Assembly: GCA_964609025.1 (NCBI GenBank)
Contig: CAZSQM010000006.1
Coordinates: 45,384-109,383 of the forward strand
DNA: 64,000 nucleotides
DNA from: SIG307 sp964609025
Lineage (GTDB): Bacteria; Bacillota; Clostridia; Lachnospirales; Lachnospiraceae
Reading direction: 5' to 3'
Position numbers and translations under genes: made by a program. The first letter of the stretch is position 1; every line of letters begins with the position of its first letter. Below the pieces are notes generated by a model. That model saw only the letters and a program-made list of their open reading frames with translations. It did not search any database and was not told where the DNA came from. This document shows positions 1-9,279 of the stretch, one piece after another.

Positions 1-702
1 TTCTAACGGAGTCAGGCCCATGCTGGTATCTACACACTTACCGTTTACGACTGCGGAAATGCTGCCGCCGTTACCGAGATGGCATACGATTACCTTGGAA
101 TTGTTCGGGTCTAAGCCGCCGAATTCCAGCGTTCTTCTGGATACAAACCGATGGCTGGTTCCGTGGAAACCGTATCTGCGGATGCTGTACTTTTCATAAT
201 ACTCATACGGAATTGCATAAGTGTAGGCTTTCTCCGGCATTGTCTGGTGGAATGCCGTATCAAACACCGCTACGTTCGGGATGCCCGGCATTGCCGCCTC
301 GCAGGCTTCAATACCGATTAAATTTGCCGGATTGTGTAACGGTCCCAAATCGAAGCAGTCGCGAATTACCTGCTTTACGTCTTCGTTTACTACGATGGAG
401 TCGCTGTAATACTTTCCGCCGTGAAGCACACGATGGCCGACTGCGGAAATCTCATTTACGTTGGAAATAACGCCGTACTTTGCGTCCTGTAATGCGTCCA
501 GCACCAGCTTTACCGCTACCTGATGATCCTTCATCGGCTGCTCGGTTTCCAGCACATCCTTCCCTGCCGGCTTATGTGTCAGCTTGGAACCTTCGATACC
601 GATACGCTCGCAGAGTCCCTTTGCCAAAACGCTTTCATTCTCCATGTCAATCAACTGGTACTTCAAAGACGAGCTTCCGCAGTTAATTACTAAAACCTTC
701 AT
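1..702 (-). CDS. ackA: Acetate kinase, partial (C-terminal part beyond the window edge)
   Basis: Acetate kinase makes ATP and acetate from acetyl phosphate in the cytoplasm, the last step of the Pta-AckA pathway. The first 234 codons are present. The N-terminus reads MKVLVINCGSSSLKYQLID, the ASKHA-fold phosphate-1 loop. Further on are GHRVLHGG (conserved Arg near residue 91), FDTAFHQTMPE (conserved Asp), RRYGFHGTSH (conserved His) and HLGNGGS. The family is about 400 residues, so roughly 40 percent lies outside. The start has AGGAGG-like sequence 7-8 bases upstream. Identity is very secure; pta would be expected nearby but is not in the window. Confidence 0.96.
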   Translation of the reverse strand, partial: MKVLVINCGSSSLKYQLIDMENESVLAKGLCERIGIEGSKLTHKPAGKDVLETEQPMKDHQVAVKLVLDALQDAKYGVISNVNEISAVGHRVLHGGKYYSDSIVVNEDVKQVIRDCFDLGPLHNPANLIGIEACEAAMPGIPNVAVFDTAFHQTMPEKAYTYAIPYEYYEKYSIRRYGFHGTSHRFVSRRTLEFGGLDPNNSKVIVCHLGNGGSISAVVNGKCVDTSMGLTPLE

Positions 703-769
703 GTTGTTTCCTCCTGTAAATTGTGTCGGAGTAGGCTGTTCTGCCCGACTTTTGCCGACATTTTCCTTT

Positions 770-798
770 ATTATACCCCCATTTTACATTTGAAACAA
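770..798 (-). promoter_or_regulatory. Predicted sigma-A promoter of ackA
   Basis: On the minus strand a TATAAT box (770-775) lies 17 bases from TTGTTT (793-798). It is about 70 bases upstream of the ackA start codon. Seen by eye only. Confidence 0.5.
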
Positions 799-837
799 CC
801 CCCTTTTTTGATTTCCTCTCTCCCTTACAAAAATCAC

Positions 838-866
838 TGGACAAGCGCCCCGTTTTATGTTACGAT
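838..866 (+). promoter_or_regulatory. Possible argH promoter
   Basis: TGGACA (838-843) and TACGAT (861-866) are 17 bases apart, 37 bases upstream of the argH start. The -10 match is imperfect. No T-box or obvious ARG box was recognised in this leader. Confidence 0.3.
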
Positions 867-903
867 TACGCACAGCAGAATCGGTTTGAAAGGAGATTTC
901 ACT

Positions 904-2280
904 ATGAAACTTTGGGGCGGTCGTTTTACCAAGGAAACGAACCAGTTAGTACATAATTTTAACGCTTCGATTGGCTTTGACCAGAAATTCTATCATCAGG
1001 ACATCCGCGGCAGCATTGCCCATGTTACGATGCTTGCCAAGCAGGGAATTTTAACCGACGAGGAACGGGATACCATTGTTGCCGGGCTTTCCGGCATTGA
1101 AGAAGACATTGCGAACGGTACCCTTGTCATCGACGGCACGCAGGAGGATATTCACAGCTTCGTGGAGGCAAATCTTATTGCCCGCGTAGGCGAAGTGGGC
1201 AAAAAGCTCCACACCGGACGCAGCCGCAACGATCAGGTTGCCCTTGACATGAAGCTCTACATCCGGGACGAAATCGCTGCCGTAGACGAGCTTCTCCTCT
1301 CCTTATTAAAGGAGCTGCACCGTCTGATGAAGGAAAATGTCACCACCTATATGCCGGGCTTTACCCATTTACAGAAAGCACAGCCGGTTACCTTTGCACA
1401 CCATGTCGGCGCATATTTTGAAATGTTTCGGCGCGACCGTTCCCGGCTTTCCGACACCAGAGCCCGCTTAAACTACTGCCCGTTAGGCGCAGGCGCACTT
1501 GCCGGCACCACCTATCCGTTAGACCGGGAATATACCGCTTCCCTTTTGGACTTTACCGGCGCAACGCTAAACAGCATGGATTCCGTATCCGACAGAGATT
1601 ACTTAATCGAGCTGCTTAGCGCACTTTCCACGATTATGATGCACCTCAGCCGCTTCTGCGAGGAAATCATCCTCTGGAACTCCAACGAGTACCGCTTTAT
1701 CACCTTAGATGACGCTTATTCCACCGGCAGCAGCATTATGCCGCAGAAAAAGAATCCGGACATCGCAGAGCTTGTCCGCGGAAAAACCGGCCGGGTATAC
1801 GGCGCTCTCGTTTCTATTTTAACCACCATGAAGGGTCTTCCGCTGGCGTACAATAAAGACATGCAGGAAGATAAAGAGCTCACCTTCGACGCTATCGACA
1901 CCGTCAAGGGCTGCCTTGCTCTGTTTACCGGCATGATTTCCACCATGACCATCCATCCTAAGACAATGGAGGCCAGCGCGAAAAACGGCTTTACCAACGC
2001 TACCGACGCGGCAGATTACCTCGTCAACCACGGCGTTCCGTTCCGAGACGCCCACGGCATTGTCGGACGGCTTGTCCTCTTCTGCGAGCAGAAAGGTATC
2101 GCCCTTGACGATATGACGTTAGAGGAATATCAGGCTATCAGCCCGGTGTTTGAAGCAGATATTTTCGACGCCATCCGCATGGAAACCTGCGTCACCAAGA
2201 GAAACACCCTCGGCGCTCCGGGACCGGCTGTAATGGAGGAAGTCATCGCGCGGAACGAAGCATACTTAAACGGAAAATGA
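904..2280 (+). CDS. argH: Argininosuccinate lyase
   Basis: Splits argininosuccinate into arginine and fumarate, the last step of arginine biosynthesis, as a cytoplasmic tetramer. The 458-residue protein starts MKLWGGRFTKE, the usual start of the family, behind AAAGGAG. It contains TGRSRNDQVALD (substrate binding), the HLQKAQPVTFAHH segment and the flexible catalytic loop GSSIMPQKKNPD with the catalytic Ser. Length is normal. The reading frame is open further upstream, but the family start and ribosome binding site decide for 904. It stands alone, divergent from ackA, and ends at a clear terminator; argG is not in the window. Confidence 0.97.
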   Translation: MKLWGGRFTKETNQLVHNFNASIGFDQKFYHQDIRGSIAHVTMLAKQGILTDEERDTIVAGLSGIEEDIANGTLVIDGTQEDIHSFVEANLIARVGEVGKKLHTGRSRNDQVALDMKLYIRDEIAAVDELLLSLLKELHRLMKENVTTYMPGFTHLQKAQPVTFAHHVGAYFEMFRRDRSRLSDTRARLNYCPLGAGALAGTTYPLDREYTASLLDFTGATLNSMDSVSDRDYLIELLSALSTIMMHLSRFCEEIILWNSNEYRFITLDDAYSTGSSIMPQKKNPDIAELVRGKTGRVYGALVSILTTMKGLPLAYNKDMQEDKELTFDAIDTVKGCLALFTGMISTMTIHPKTMEASAKNGFTNATDAADYLVNHGVPFRDAHGIVGRLVLFCEQKGIALDDMTLEEYQAISPVFEADIFDAIRMETCVTKRNTLGAPGPAVMEEVIARNEAYLNGK

Positions 2281-2293
2281 TACCGCAACACAT

Positions 2294-2337
2294 AACGGGT
2301 ATCCCAAGGTCACAGACCTATGAGATACCCGTTTTTC
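2294..2337 (+). terminator. Rho-independent terminator of argH
   Basis: Ten-base perfect stem (AACGGGTATC at 2294-2303, complement at 2324-2333) followed by a T run, 14 bases after the argH stop. Confidence 0.85.
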
Positions 2338-2356
2338 TACGAAACTTGCCAATTCC

Positions 2357-4819
2357 CTACCATTCCGTCACAGACTCGACTACCGCTTGTAAATCCTCTC
2401 CGACGCTTATCTTATAAACGACGGTCCGAATCGGCTTCTGACTTTCCCATGCTCTTGCATACTCAAAGGTAACCGTTGTCGTTCCGATACCGCTCACTTC
2501 AAAGGTATACCGTTGTGTTATCGGCGAACCGGGCAACTGCTCTGCACCCTCCGGCACAATACTTTCTACTTTGGAAAGCATCACCGCACCGCCCTCTGTC
2601 GTGCTGCACCAGGAATACCCCGTGCTCGGATTGGCTTCCAGTTCAATCACAATCGGTTCCGGTTTTGCCTCCCGAATGCGGGAAAGCAACGCCTGTCGTT
2701 CCTCAATTTCCGTCACAAGTCCCTCCCTTCCGATTTGCTCCCAGGTTCTCATGTCATAGGCGCGCACCTCATATGCCGGATTCACCAGATACAGCACCTC
2801 ACCGATATAGACCCCGCGACAGTCGGCAAAGAAAAGCTGATACTTAAAATTCGAATTATAATCTTCCTCCTCTCCCCAGTCCATCGCATAGCCTTCCGAA
2901 AGCTTCTGATAGAACCCTTTTTCCGCATCATAGCCGAACACAAGGTACACATTGTACTCTCCGTTGCCGCTGTAACCCCGCGCAGGGAAACCGATCAGGT
3001 CTTTCTCCGCGTCAATCAACGCCGCCTTATGATTATCGGAAACCCCGGAGTAGGAAAACTCCTTCAGTATCGCCTTATGCACCTCTTTCACATTCGCCGG
3101 ATCGGAAACATCAAACATGGACAGCTTCACCCCTCTGGTAAAACCGCTTGACTCGTCCGCGTCGCGCCCGATTCCAAGCAAAAGTCCTTCCCCGTAAGGA
3201 TGCAGATACTCCGAAAAGCCCGGAATCTTTAACTCGCCTAAGATAACCGGATTTGCAGGATTACTCAAATCCACGGAAAACAACGGGTCCGTCTGGCGGA
3301 AGGTCACAAAATAGCCCACATCGCCCAATAACCTTGCCGATTTGATATGTTCTTCGGGCGCAAGGTCTTCAATACTGCCCGTCATCTGTAAATTCTCGTC
3401 ATAAAGATAGAGCGCATTGCTTTCTTTTTCGGAAATTACCGGCCATGCCCAGTAGAACACCTCGTCCATATCCGTATCGTCAATCCTGCCGTCGCCGTTG
3501 TAGTCCTTCAGATTTTCCTTAAGCCTCTCATAATCATACTCGTACTCGTTTACGGTGGTAACAATCCGCAGATACCCGTTATACTCATCCATCGAAAACT
3601 GATTATTCAATGTTCCCTTTACCGTCACCTGTCCCGCCGGTGCGATTACGCCGTCCGCATAGGAAAAACGGTACAGCTCCGTCCTGTCATACGGGATTTC
3701 CCTGTTCTGCCAACGACTGCTCCCCACATAAATGTAATTGCTGCTGACATAACAGTGCTCACCGCCCGCCATAAATGCTTTTACATCCAAAAAGCTCCGG
3801 GGATTCTCCGGCGACATCGCGGTCAGCACCAAGAATTCCTCCGAAACCGGCTCCTCGCTGATATAAATGCAATCCGCGCCAATCCGCTCTCCCTCGGCGC
3901 AAGGGATATAACGGTACAGTTCCTCCCCGTCGGCTTCCTCGTCAATGTAAGAATACCATCTCCATGAACTGCCGTAGGAGGTAATCAGATACACCCTGCC
4001 TTCCGTACAGCGGGAAGTAATCAGGGAGCCGTCCTGCTCCAGTGCGGAAAGAAGCTTTGGCGTTTCCCTATCGGAAATATCATACGTGAGCAATCCCGTG
4101 ACCGCTTTCTCTCTGCTGCTGTAATAAGTTCCGTCGGAATGCTGCGGGTCCGTTTCCTCCTCTCGCCAGCCGCAGGTCACAAGTACCAGACGGTCGTCTA
4201 GCAGATACAGTTCTCTCCCGTCGCCCTTCTCCGCCGCTGCCACGTCAATTACAGAGGTCAGCTTCATATTGCCGCCGTCCGCCTTTACAAGATAAATCTC
4301 ATTCCGGTTTGCATTAAGGATATAAAGGTACTCCCCGTCCGTCTTAATACAATCCGCCTCGTCGATTCCTTCCACCTGCACATTCGTTTCGGAATAAGAC
4401 AGCTCACCGCCGGCCTCGGAACTTCCCCCGTTCTGTCCGCTCTCGGAAACCGTGGGACTTTCCTTAATTCCGGAAAAAGAATCCGAGCCTTCGGCAAAAT
4501 CAAAGACAAGGTTCTCCTCTATCCACACATCGTTCCTTATGCCGTTTTGGTAATACAAATCCGATTCCTGCACGGTTTTTAGCGCCTCAAACACCTTTTC
4601 ATAGCTTCCGGCTGCCTGTAACAAAGCCGGAGAGTCCTCCGTCCTGCTGCCTGCTGCTGTCGGCACGGCTGTCGGCGTTTCCGTAACCTTTTCCCTTGTT
4701 TCTCTCGGTGTCGGCGTCGGAATCGAAATTGCCGTCCTGCCGCTGCACCCTGCGAATACGCCGCCAAGCAGTACCGCCGTCAAAATCGCAGCGCTGCTTT
4801 TTTTCCAATGAAACTTCAT
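2357..4819 (-). CDS. Secreted beta-propeller lipoprotein with C-terminal chagasin-like domain
   Basis: An 820-residue predicted lipoprotein: Lys-rich start, hydrophobic stretch and lipobox-like GGVFAGCSG, then a Thr/Pro-rich linker. Residues about 140-700 resemble the Beta_propel (PF09826) family of surface proteins, with NVQVEGIDEADCIKTDGEYLY and repeated aromatic/Gly blades. A calcium-loop-like DYNGDGRIDDTD sits around base 3490. Residues about 719-810 carry NPSTGYSW and a later G-x-T-x-V-x-F-x-Y-A-R-x-W pattern. This matches the I42/chagasin cysteine-protease inhibitor fold, whose NPTTGY loop inserts into papain-like proteases. The start ATG has GAAAGGGG 6 to 8 bases upstream. Function is not known; a surface protein that inhibits or resists cysteine proteases is an inference. 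Confidence 0.8.
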   Translation of the reverse strand: MKFHWKKSSAAILTAVLLGGVFAGCSGRTAISIPTPTPRETREKVTETPTAVPTAAGSRTEDSPALLQAAGSYEKVFEALKTVQESDLYYQNGIRNDVWIEENLVFDFAEGSDSFSGIKESPTVSESGQNGGSSEAGGELSYSETNVQVEGIDEADCIKTDGEYLYILNANRNEIYLVKADGGNMKLTSVIDVAAAEKGDGRELYLLDDRLVLVTCGWREEETDPQHSDGTYYSSREKAVTGLLTYDISDRETPKLLSALEQDGSLITSRCTEGRVYLITSYGSSWRWYSYIDEEADGEELYRYIPCAEGERIGADCIYISEEPVSEEFLVLTAMSPENPRSFLDVKAFMAGGEHCYVSSNYIYVGSSRWQNREIPYDRTELYRFSYADGVIAPAGQVTVKGTLNNQFSMDEYNGYLRIVTTVNEYEYDYERLKENLKDYNGDGRIDDTDMDEVFYWAWPVISEKESNALYLYDENLQMTGSIEDLAPEEHIKSARLLGDVGYFVTFRQTDPLFSVDLSNPANPVILGELKIPGFSEYLHPYGEGLLLGIGRDADESSGFTRGVKLSMFDVSDPANVKEVHKAILKEFSYSGVSDNHKAALIDAEKDLIGFPARGYSGNGEYNVYLVFGYDAEKGFYQKLSEGYAMDWGEEEDYNSNFKYQLFFADCRGVYIGEVLYLVNPAYEVRAYDMRTWEQIGREGLVTEIEERQALLSRIREAKPEPIVIELEANPSTGYSWCSTTEGGAVMLSKVESIVPEGAEQLPGSPITQRYTFEVSGIGTTTVTFEYARAWESQKPIRTVVYKISVGEDLQAVVESVTEW

Positions 4820-5005
4820 ACCTACATCCCCTTTCTTTGCCGCGGATATTTTTCTTTCTATCGATTAGACGATTTTTTCCCCGTTCCGGTTCCGTTTTGT
4901 CCCTGTTTTTTCCTTCTTTTCTTTCCCGGCTGCCCCTTTTCCTTCTGTTTCCCACCTATCCCGAATTTCGTTTGCCGGCGGCAGAAAATTTCATCCCTCC
5001 GTCTG

Positions 5006-5671
5006 TTATTCGATGTGCCATACCACCGTTACCGTATCGCTGACATCAATATCCTCCGGCTCGATATTCATATCGTAGCTTGTACTGTTTCCCTCCGCCA
5101 ATGCCATATATGGCTCTGCCTTTTTTCTCATAGGGCTTGTTACAAAATTGATTTCTCCCCAGGAATAATCAATGGTCATAAGCTCCCCAAGCGTTACGCC
5201 CGCTGCCTTTGTAAGCACCTCCGCCTTTCTTTTTGAGTCCTCGACCGCTTTTCCCAAAAGCAGATTCTTCGCAGCCTCCGTGTCCCGAATCGTATAGTTA
5301 ATGTGGAGCTCCGGCCGAACCGTACCATGTGCAAGTGCATACAGCACTTTTCCGAGAAGCTGATGGTCGGCGTCAAATTCTATCTTCATGCCGTGAACGA
5401 ACTTGTAGCCGACAAACCGCCGCTTCCAGTTATTCTTTTCATCCTGATAGCTTTCATATTCCGCATCTGTCTGAAAAGACACCGTTTTCAAATCACTCCG
5501 CTGAAAGCCGAGCGTTTCAAAACAGTCTTTTAAGCCCTCCGTCTGCTCTGCGGACGTCTTCAAAGTTTCCGCATAGTTTTCTCTTACATCTTCCAACGTG
5601 AGTAACAACTGAATTCTGTCCGGTTTTACGGAAATCTTACCTTTCCCCGTAACTCTTATTGTTCTCTCCAT
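5006..5671 (-). CDS. SIMPL (DUF541) domain protein
   Basis: A 221-residue protein beginning MERTIRVTGKGKISVKPD, the typical first strand of SIMPL/DUF541 proteins. The rest follows the family: TSAEQTEGLKDCFETLGF, a central YKFVHGMKIEF strand and a C-terminal VSDTVTVVWHIE strand. Members are often periplasmic or extracellular (for example BP26), but no signal peptide is visible here, so it may be cytoplasmic. AGGAGG lies 7 bases before ATG at 5671; a start nine codons earlier has no such site. Function of the family is unclear. It stands between the beta-propeller gene and the divergent peptidoglycan-binding gene. Confidence 0.8.
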   Translation of the reverse strand: MERTIRVTGKGKISVKPDRIQLLLTLEDVRENYAETLKTSAEQTEGLKDCFETLGFQRSDLKTVSFQTDAEYESYQDEKNNWKRRFVGYKFVHGMKIEFDADHQLLGKVLYALAHGTVRPELHINYTIRDTEAAKNLLLGKAVEDSKRKAEVLTKAAGVTLGELMTIDYSWGEINFVTSPMRKKAEPYMALAEGNSTSYDMNIEPEDIDVSDTVTVVWHIE

Positions 5672-5881
5672 AATCAATCCTCCTGTTCTTTTCGACAAAG
5701 CTCAAGCAATTTACCGCTCTTTCCGCCAATCCCTCCCGGAACAGCTGTCGGAAGCAGGGATTTCCTTTCTGTTATTTTCAGTATAGCAGAACATACTTTT
5801 TTTCACAAGTATTGTTCCTTTTCATTCTCATTTCCCTATTTCCAGCATATCTTATACTAAATTTTCGTAAAGGACTTACCC

Positions 5882-7420
5882 ATGCCTTTCTACCGTTCTT
5901 TTCAAGTAAACGAACCGCCGAAGCCTGCTGTTTCTTCGCAGTCTTTGGCTGCATCAAAGGCAGCTATGCCTTCAGAATCCCGGACAACTCCTGTCCAGAA
6001 CATAATCCCGGAACAGCGTGAGCCCCTGCCGGAAACCCAGAACATGCCCGGTCGGAGCATGCCGTCCGCGCCGCAGGAGCTTTCGCCGGAACCGCCATCG
6101 GAACTCAATCCTAACCTCCGGAATCAGACGCCGGAGATTCCGGCTCCCGTACCTCCCCGCTATCCTGCGGATGTATCGGTTGCCTCCTTCGGCGGTCTGC
6201 GTATCTCCGTAGGCAATATTGCAGACAATTTTCCGATTCCGGAGGCAAGCATACAAATTTCCGAAACGGTGGGAAACACGACTACCCTGATTGACGAGAT
6301 TCATACTACTGCCACCGGACAGACCGATGTCATCGAACTGCCGGCTCCGCCGCGTTCTTACAGCGAAGAATTCGGCAGCCCCAGGCCCTACGCCGAATAC
6401 AACTTCACCGTCCGGGCAGAAGGCTTCGAACCCGTGCAGATTGTCGGAGCGGAGGTGCTTCCCGATGTGGTTGCGCTGCAGAGGGTGCAGATGTTGCCGC
6501 TGCAACAGGCAGAACCGCAGACAGCAGAAACCTTCGTAATTCCCGACCACACCCTGTACGGCATTTATCCGCCGAAAATTATCGAGGATGAAATAAAAGA
6601 AATCGCAGGAAGCGGTGAAATCGTACTGTCACAAGTCGTCATTCCGGAATTTATCGTAGTTCATGACGGCGCGCCGACAAACACTTCCGCTCAAAACTAC
6701 TATGTCCGTTACCGGGATTACATTAAAAATGTAGCTTCCAGCGAAATTTACGCAACCTGGCCGGAATCCACCATCTACGCCAATATCCTTGCCATTCAGT
6801 CCTTTACCTTAAACCGTGTTTATACGGAATGGTACCGGAACCGCGGCTATAATTTTACCATTACCTCTTCCACCGCTTACGACCACAAATGGATTCCGGA
6901 GCGCAACATCTTTGATACGATTAACACCGCCGTAGATAATATTTTTAATAACTTCCTGTCCCGTCCGAATGTACGTCAGCCGATTCTGACCCAATACTGC
7001 GACGGCAAACGAACCACCTGTCCGGGGCTCATGTCCCAATGGGGCAGTAAAGCACTGGGGGATGACGGGTACAGCGCCATTGAAATACTGCGGAATTACT
7101 ACGGTGATACGATTTATATTAACACGACCGAAGAAATCTCCGGCGTGCCGAGTTCCTTCCCCGGCGAAGCGTTGTCCGAGGGTTCCAGAGGCGAAGCGGT
7201 CCGTCAGATGCAGGAGCAGTTAAACGCCATTGCAGACGTATATTACACTGTCCCGAATATTTCCGCCGACGGCATTTTCGGTCCGCGCACCGCCGAAGCA
7301 GTCCGCGCCTTTCAGGAATTGTTTGACTTAACGCCGAACGGCATTGTAGACTTTTCCACATGGTATAAAATCTCCGAAATCTACGTCGCCGTGACAAGAA
7401 TTGCAGAATATACACGATAA
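5882..7420 (+). CDS. Peptidoglycan-binding protein with SpoIID-like region
   Basis: A 512-residue protein. Residues 1-100 are Pro/Glu/Ser-rich and look disordered. About 100-215 look like a carboxypeptidase-regulatory/Ig-like fold ending AEGFEPVQIVG. About 235-415 include NVASSEIYATWPESTIYANILAIQSFTLNR, similar to the SpoIID/LytB region in which the usual text is a QAVAARTY-like helix. About 425-500 is a PG_binding_1 domain (GEAVRQMQEQLN, ADGIFGPRTAEAVRAFQ). No signal peptide or membrane segment is visible. That leaves export, or a role inside the sporangium, unexplained. AAAGGA precedes the ATG. Family assignment by pattern only. Confidence 0.72.
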   Translation: MPFYRSFQVNEPPKPAVSSQSLAASKAAMPSESRTTPVQNIIPEQREPLPETQNMPGRSMPSAPQELSPEPPSELNPNLRNQTPEIPAPVPPRYPADVSVASFGGLRISVGNIADNFPIPEASIQISETVGNTTTLIDEIHTTATGQTDVIELPAPPRSYSEEFGSPRPYAEYNFTVRAEGFEPVQIVGAEVLPDVVALQRVQMLPLQQAEPQTAETFVIPDHTLYGIYPPKIIEDEIKEIAGSGEIVLSQVVIPEFIVVHDGAPTNTSAQNYYVRYRDYIKNVASSEIYATWPESTIYANILAIQSFTLNRVYTEWYRNRGYNFTITSSTAYDHKWIPERNIFDTINTAVDNIFNNFLSRPNVRQPILTQYCDGKRTTCPGLMSQWGSKALGDDGYSAIEILRNYYGDTIYINTTEEISGVPSSFPGEALSEGSRGEAVRQMQEQLNAIADVYYTVPNISADGIFGPRTAEAVRAFQELFDLTPNGIVDFSTWYKISEIYVAVTRIAEYTR

Positions 7421-7430
7421 GCCTGTATTG

Positions 7431-7470
7431 CAAGAAAGGACAAAAACCTTTCCGGTTTCTGTCCTTTCTG
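7431..7470 (+). terminator. Hairpin after the peptidoglycan-binding gene
   Basis: AGAAAGGACA pairs with TGTCCTTTCT and inner AAACC with GGTTT, just after the stop. The T run is weak, so termination efficiency is uncertain. It lies between convergent genes and may serve both. Confidence 0.5.
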
Positions 7471-7516
7471 AATTACCGACACTTCAGAGTGTCCTTGTGC
7501 TCTCTTTCCCTATGGT

Positions 7517-8905
7517 CTACTCATTTCCCGGGAACTTCGGAATTCCGTCAAAGCCTGCCTGTAAGTCGGCATCCGTCGGAATATAGTCGCTCATTTCCCC
7601 GTTATTGAACTTCTCATATGCCACCATGTCAAAATAGCCGGTTCCGGTCAGACCGAACAGAATCGTCTTTTCCTCTCCGGTTTCCCTGCACTTTAACGCT
7701 TCGTCGATTGCCACACGGATTGCATGAGAGCTTTCCGGCGCCGGAAGAATTCCTTCGGTTCTTGCAAACTGCTCCGCTGCCGCAAATACCGAGGTCTGCT
7801 CTACCGCAACCGCCTCCATCAGACCGTCTGCATACAACTGGGAAAGCGTACTGCTCATGCCGTGGTAGCGAAGACCGCCCGCATGGTTTGCCGACGGGAT
7901 GAAATTACTGCCGAGAGTATACATCTTCGCAAGAGGACAAACCATTCCGGTATCGCAGAAATCATAACGGAATTTTCCTCTGGTAAAGCTCGGGCAGGAC
8001 GCCGGTTCTACCGCAATAAACCGATAATCTGCCTCTCCCCGGAGCTTTTCTCCCATAAACGGCGAAATCAGTCCGCCGAGATTGGAACCACCGCCGGCAC
8101 AGCCGATAATAATATCCGGCTTGATTCCGTACTTCTCCATTGCGATTTTGGATTCCAGACCGATGACCGACTGGTGCAGCAATACCTGATTTAATACACT
8201 GCCCAGTACATAGCGGTATCCCTCCTGCGTCGTTGCCGCTTCTACCGCCTCGGAAATGGCACAGCCGAGAGAACCTGTCGTTCCCGGGTGCTTTTCCAAA
8301 ATCTTTCTTCCTACCTCCGTCGTCATGGACGGCGACGGCGTTACCTTCGCGCCGTAGGTCCGCATCACTTCGCGGCGGAACGGCTTCTGCTCGTAAGAAA
8401 CCTTTACCATGTAGACCTGACAGTCCAAATCAAAGTAGGCACATGCCATAGAAAGCGCGGTGCCCCACTGACCTGCTCCCGTTTCCGTTGTCACGCCGCG
8501 AAGTCCCTGCTTCTTTGCGTAATATGCCTGTGCAATCGCGGAATTTAACTTATGGCTGCCGCTTGTATTATTTCCCTCAAACTTATAATAAATTTTCGCC
8601 GGAGTCTTTAACTTTTCTTCCAGACAATAAGCGCGTACTAACGGCGACGGACGATACATCTTGTAAAAATTGCGGATTTCTTCCGGAATCTCGATATACG
8701 CCGTGGTATCATCCAACTCCTGACGCACCAGTTCGTCGCAAAATACCGGGCGAAGATCCTCATAAGTCATGGGCTGTAATGTTCCCGGATTCAATAGCGG
8801 TGCGGGCTTATTCTTCATATCGGCGCGCAGATTGTACCAATTCTTCGGCATCTCATGTTCTTCCAGATAAATCTTGTACGGAATCCTGTTTTCCTGTTTA
8901 CTCAT
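7517..8905 (-). CDS. trpB2: Tryptophan synthase beta-like enzyme (TrpB2 type)
   Basis: A 462-residue PLP enzyme of the TrpB2 group, longer than classical TrpB (about 400). The PLP lysine is in NTSGSHKLNSA; the glutamate region is TTETGAGQWGTALS; the phosphate loop is GCAGGGSNLGG. TrpB2 enzymes condense indole (or phosphoserine with indole in some archaea) to tryptophan and usually lack a partner TrpA gene next door, as here. The gene is alone and sits behind a T-box leader with a UGG specifier. That ties it to tryptophan supply. Start ATG at 8905 has AGGAGGATG upstream. Confidence 0.93.
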   Translation of the reverse strand: MSKQENRIPYKIYLEEHEMPKNWYNLRADMKNKPAPLLNPGTLQPMTYEDLRPVFCDELVRQELDDTTAYIEIPEEIRNFYKMYRPSPLVRAYCLEEKLKTPAKIYYKFEGNNTSGSHKLNSAIAQAYYAKKQGLRGVTTETGAGQWGTALSMACAYFDLDCQVYMVKVSYEQKPFRREVMRTYGAKVTPSPSMTTEVGRKILEKHPGTTGSLGCAISEAVEAATTQEGYRYVLGSVLNQVLLHQSVIGLESKIAMEKYGIKPDIIIGCAGGGSNLGGLISPFMGEKLRGEADYRFIAVEPASCPSFTRGKFRYDFCDTGMVCPLAKMYTLGSNFIPSANHAGGLRYHGMSSTLSQLYADGLMEAVAVEQTSVFAAAEQFARTEGILPAPESSHAIRVAIDEALKCRETGEEKTILFGLTGTGYFDMVAYEKFNNGEMSDYIPTDADLQAGFDGIPKFPGNE

Positions 8906-8979
8906 ACTGCATCCTCCTTTTTTGCACTATGTGCATGTATTCTATTATTTTTTCTGCCGTGACTCTTTTCGTGCAGAAG

Positions 8980-9279
8980 CTGTCGCAAATACTGCACGAA
9001 AAAAGCTCCTGCCACGGCAATGTTTCTTGCCGGGACAAGAGCTGTCAATCTCCTGCGGTGCCACCCTGCTTAATGCTGCATCAGCATTCACTCAGCGCAT
9101 ACGGTTATATGCCGAATTTGTTAACGAAGCCTCCTCTCCGTCTTCCCTACATGCAGCGCATGTTCGGTTCGCCCTCAAAAGCCCATTCTTTCCGGTCGTC
9201 TATACTGCAATCACACCGTCTGCAGCTCTCTTTGATATCCGGTTCCGAAAATACTTCCTCTTTTTCATCGGTTTAGATG
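8980..9279 (-). promoter_or_regulatory. Tryptophan T-box riboswitch of trpB2
   Basis: The conserved antiterminator bulge AGGGTGGCACCGCA is on the minus strand at 9054-9067. It is followed by a strong terminator stem (9004-9043) with a U run (8999-9004). Upstream lie AGAGAGCTG and GGTGTGA motifs of stem I. The specifier loop reads ATGGG just before CTTTTG (which can pair with CAAAG), so the specifier codon is most likely UGG, tryptophan. Uncharged tRNA-Trp would favour antitermination and trpB2 expression. The specifier call rests on hand folding. Confidence 0.88.

Noticed and set aside
721..903. Sixty-one extra N-terminal codons on argH
   Set aside because: The family begins MKLWGGRF, with AAAGGAG right before that ATG; the extension has no similarity to the family.
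2476..3151. Long plus-strand open frames inside the beta-propeller gene
   Set aside because: They lie antisense to a well-supported gene, lack good ribosome binding sites and have shadow-like composition.
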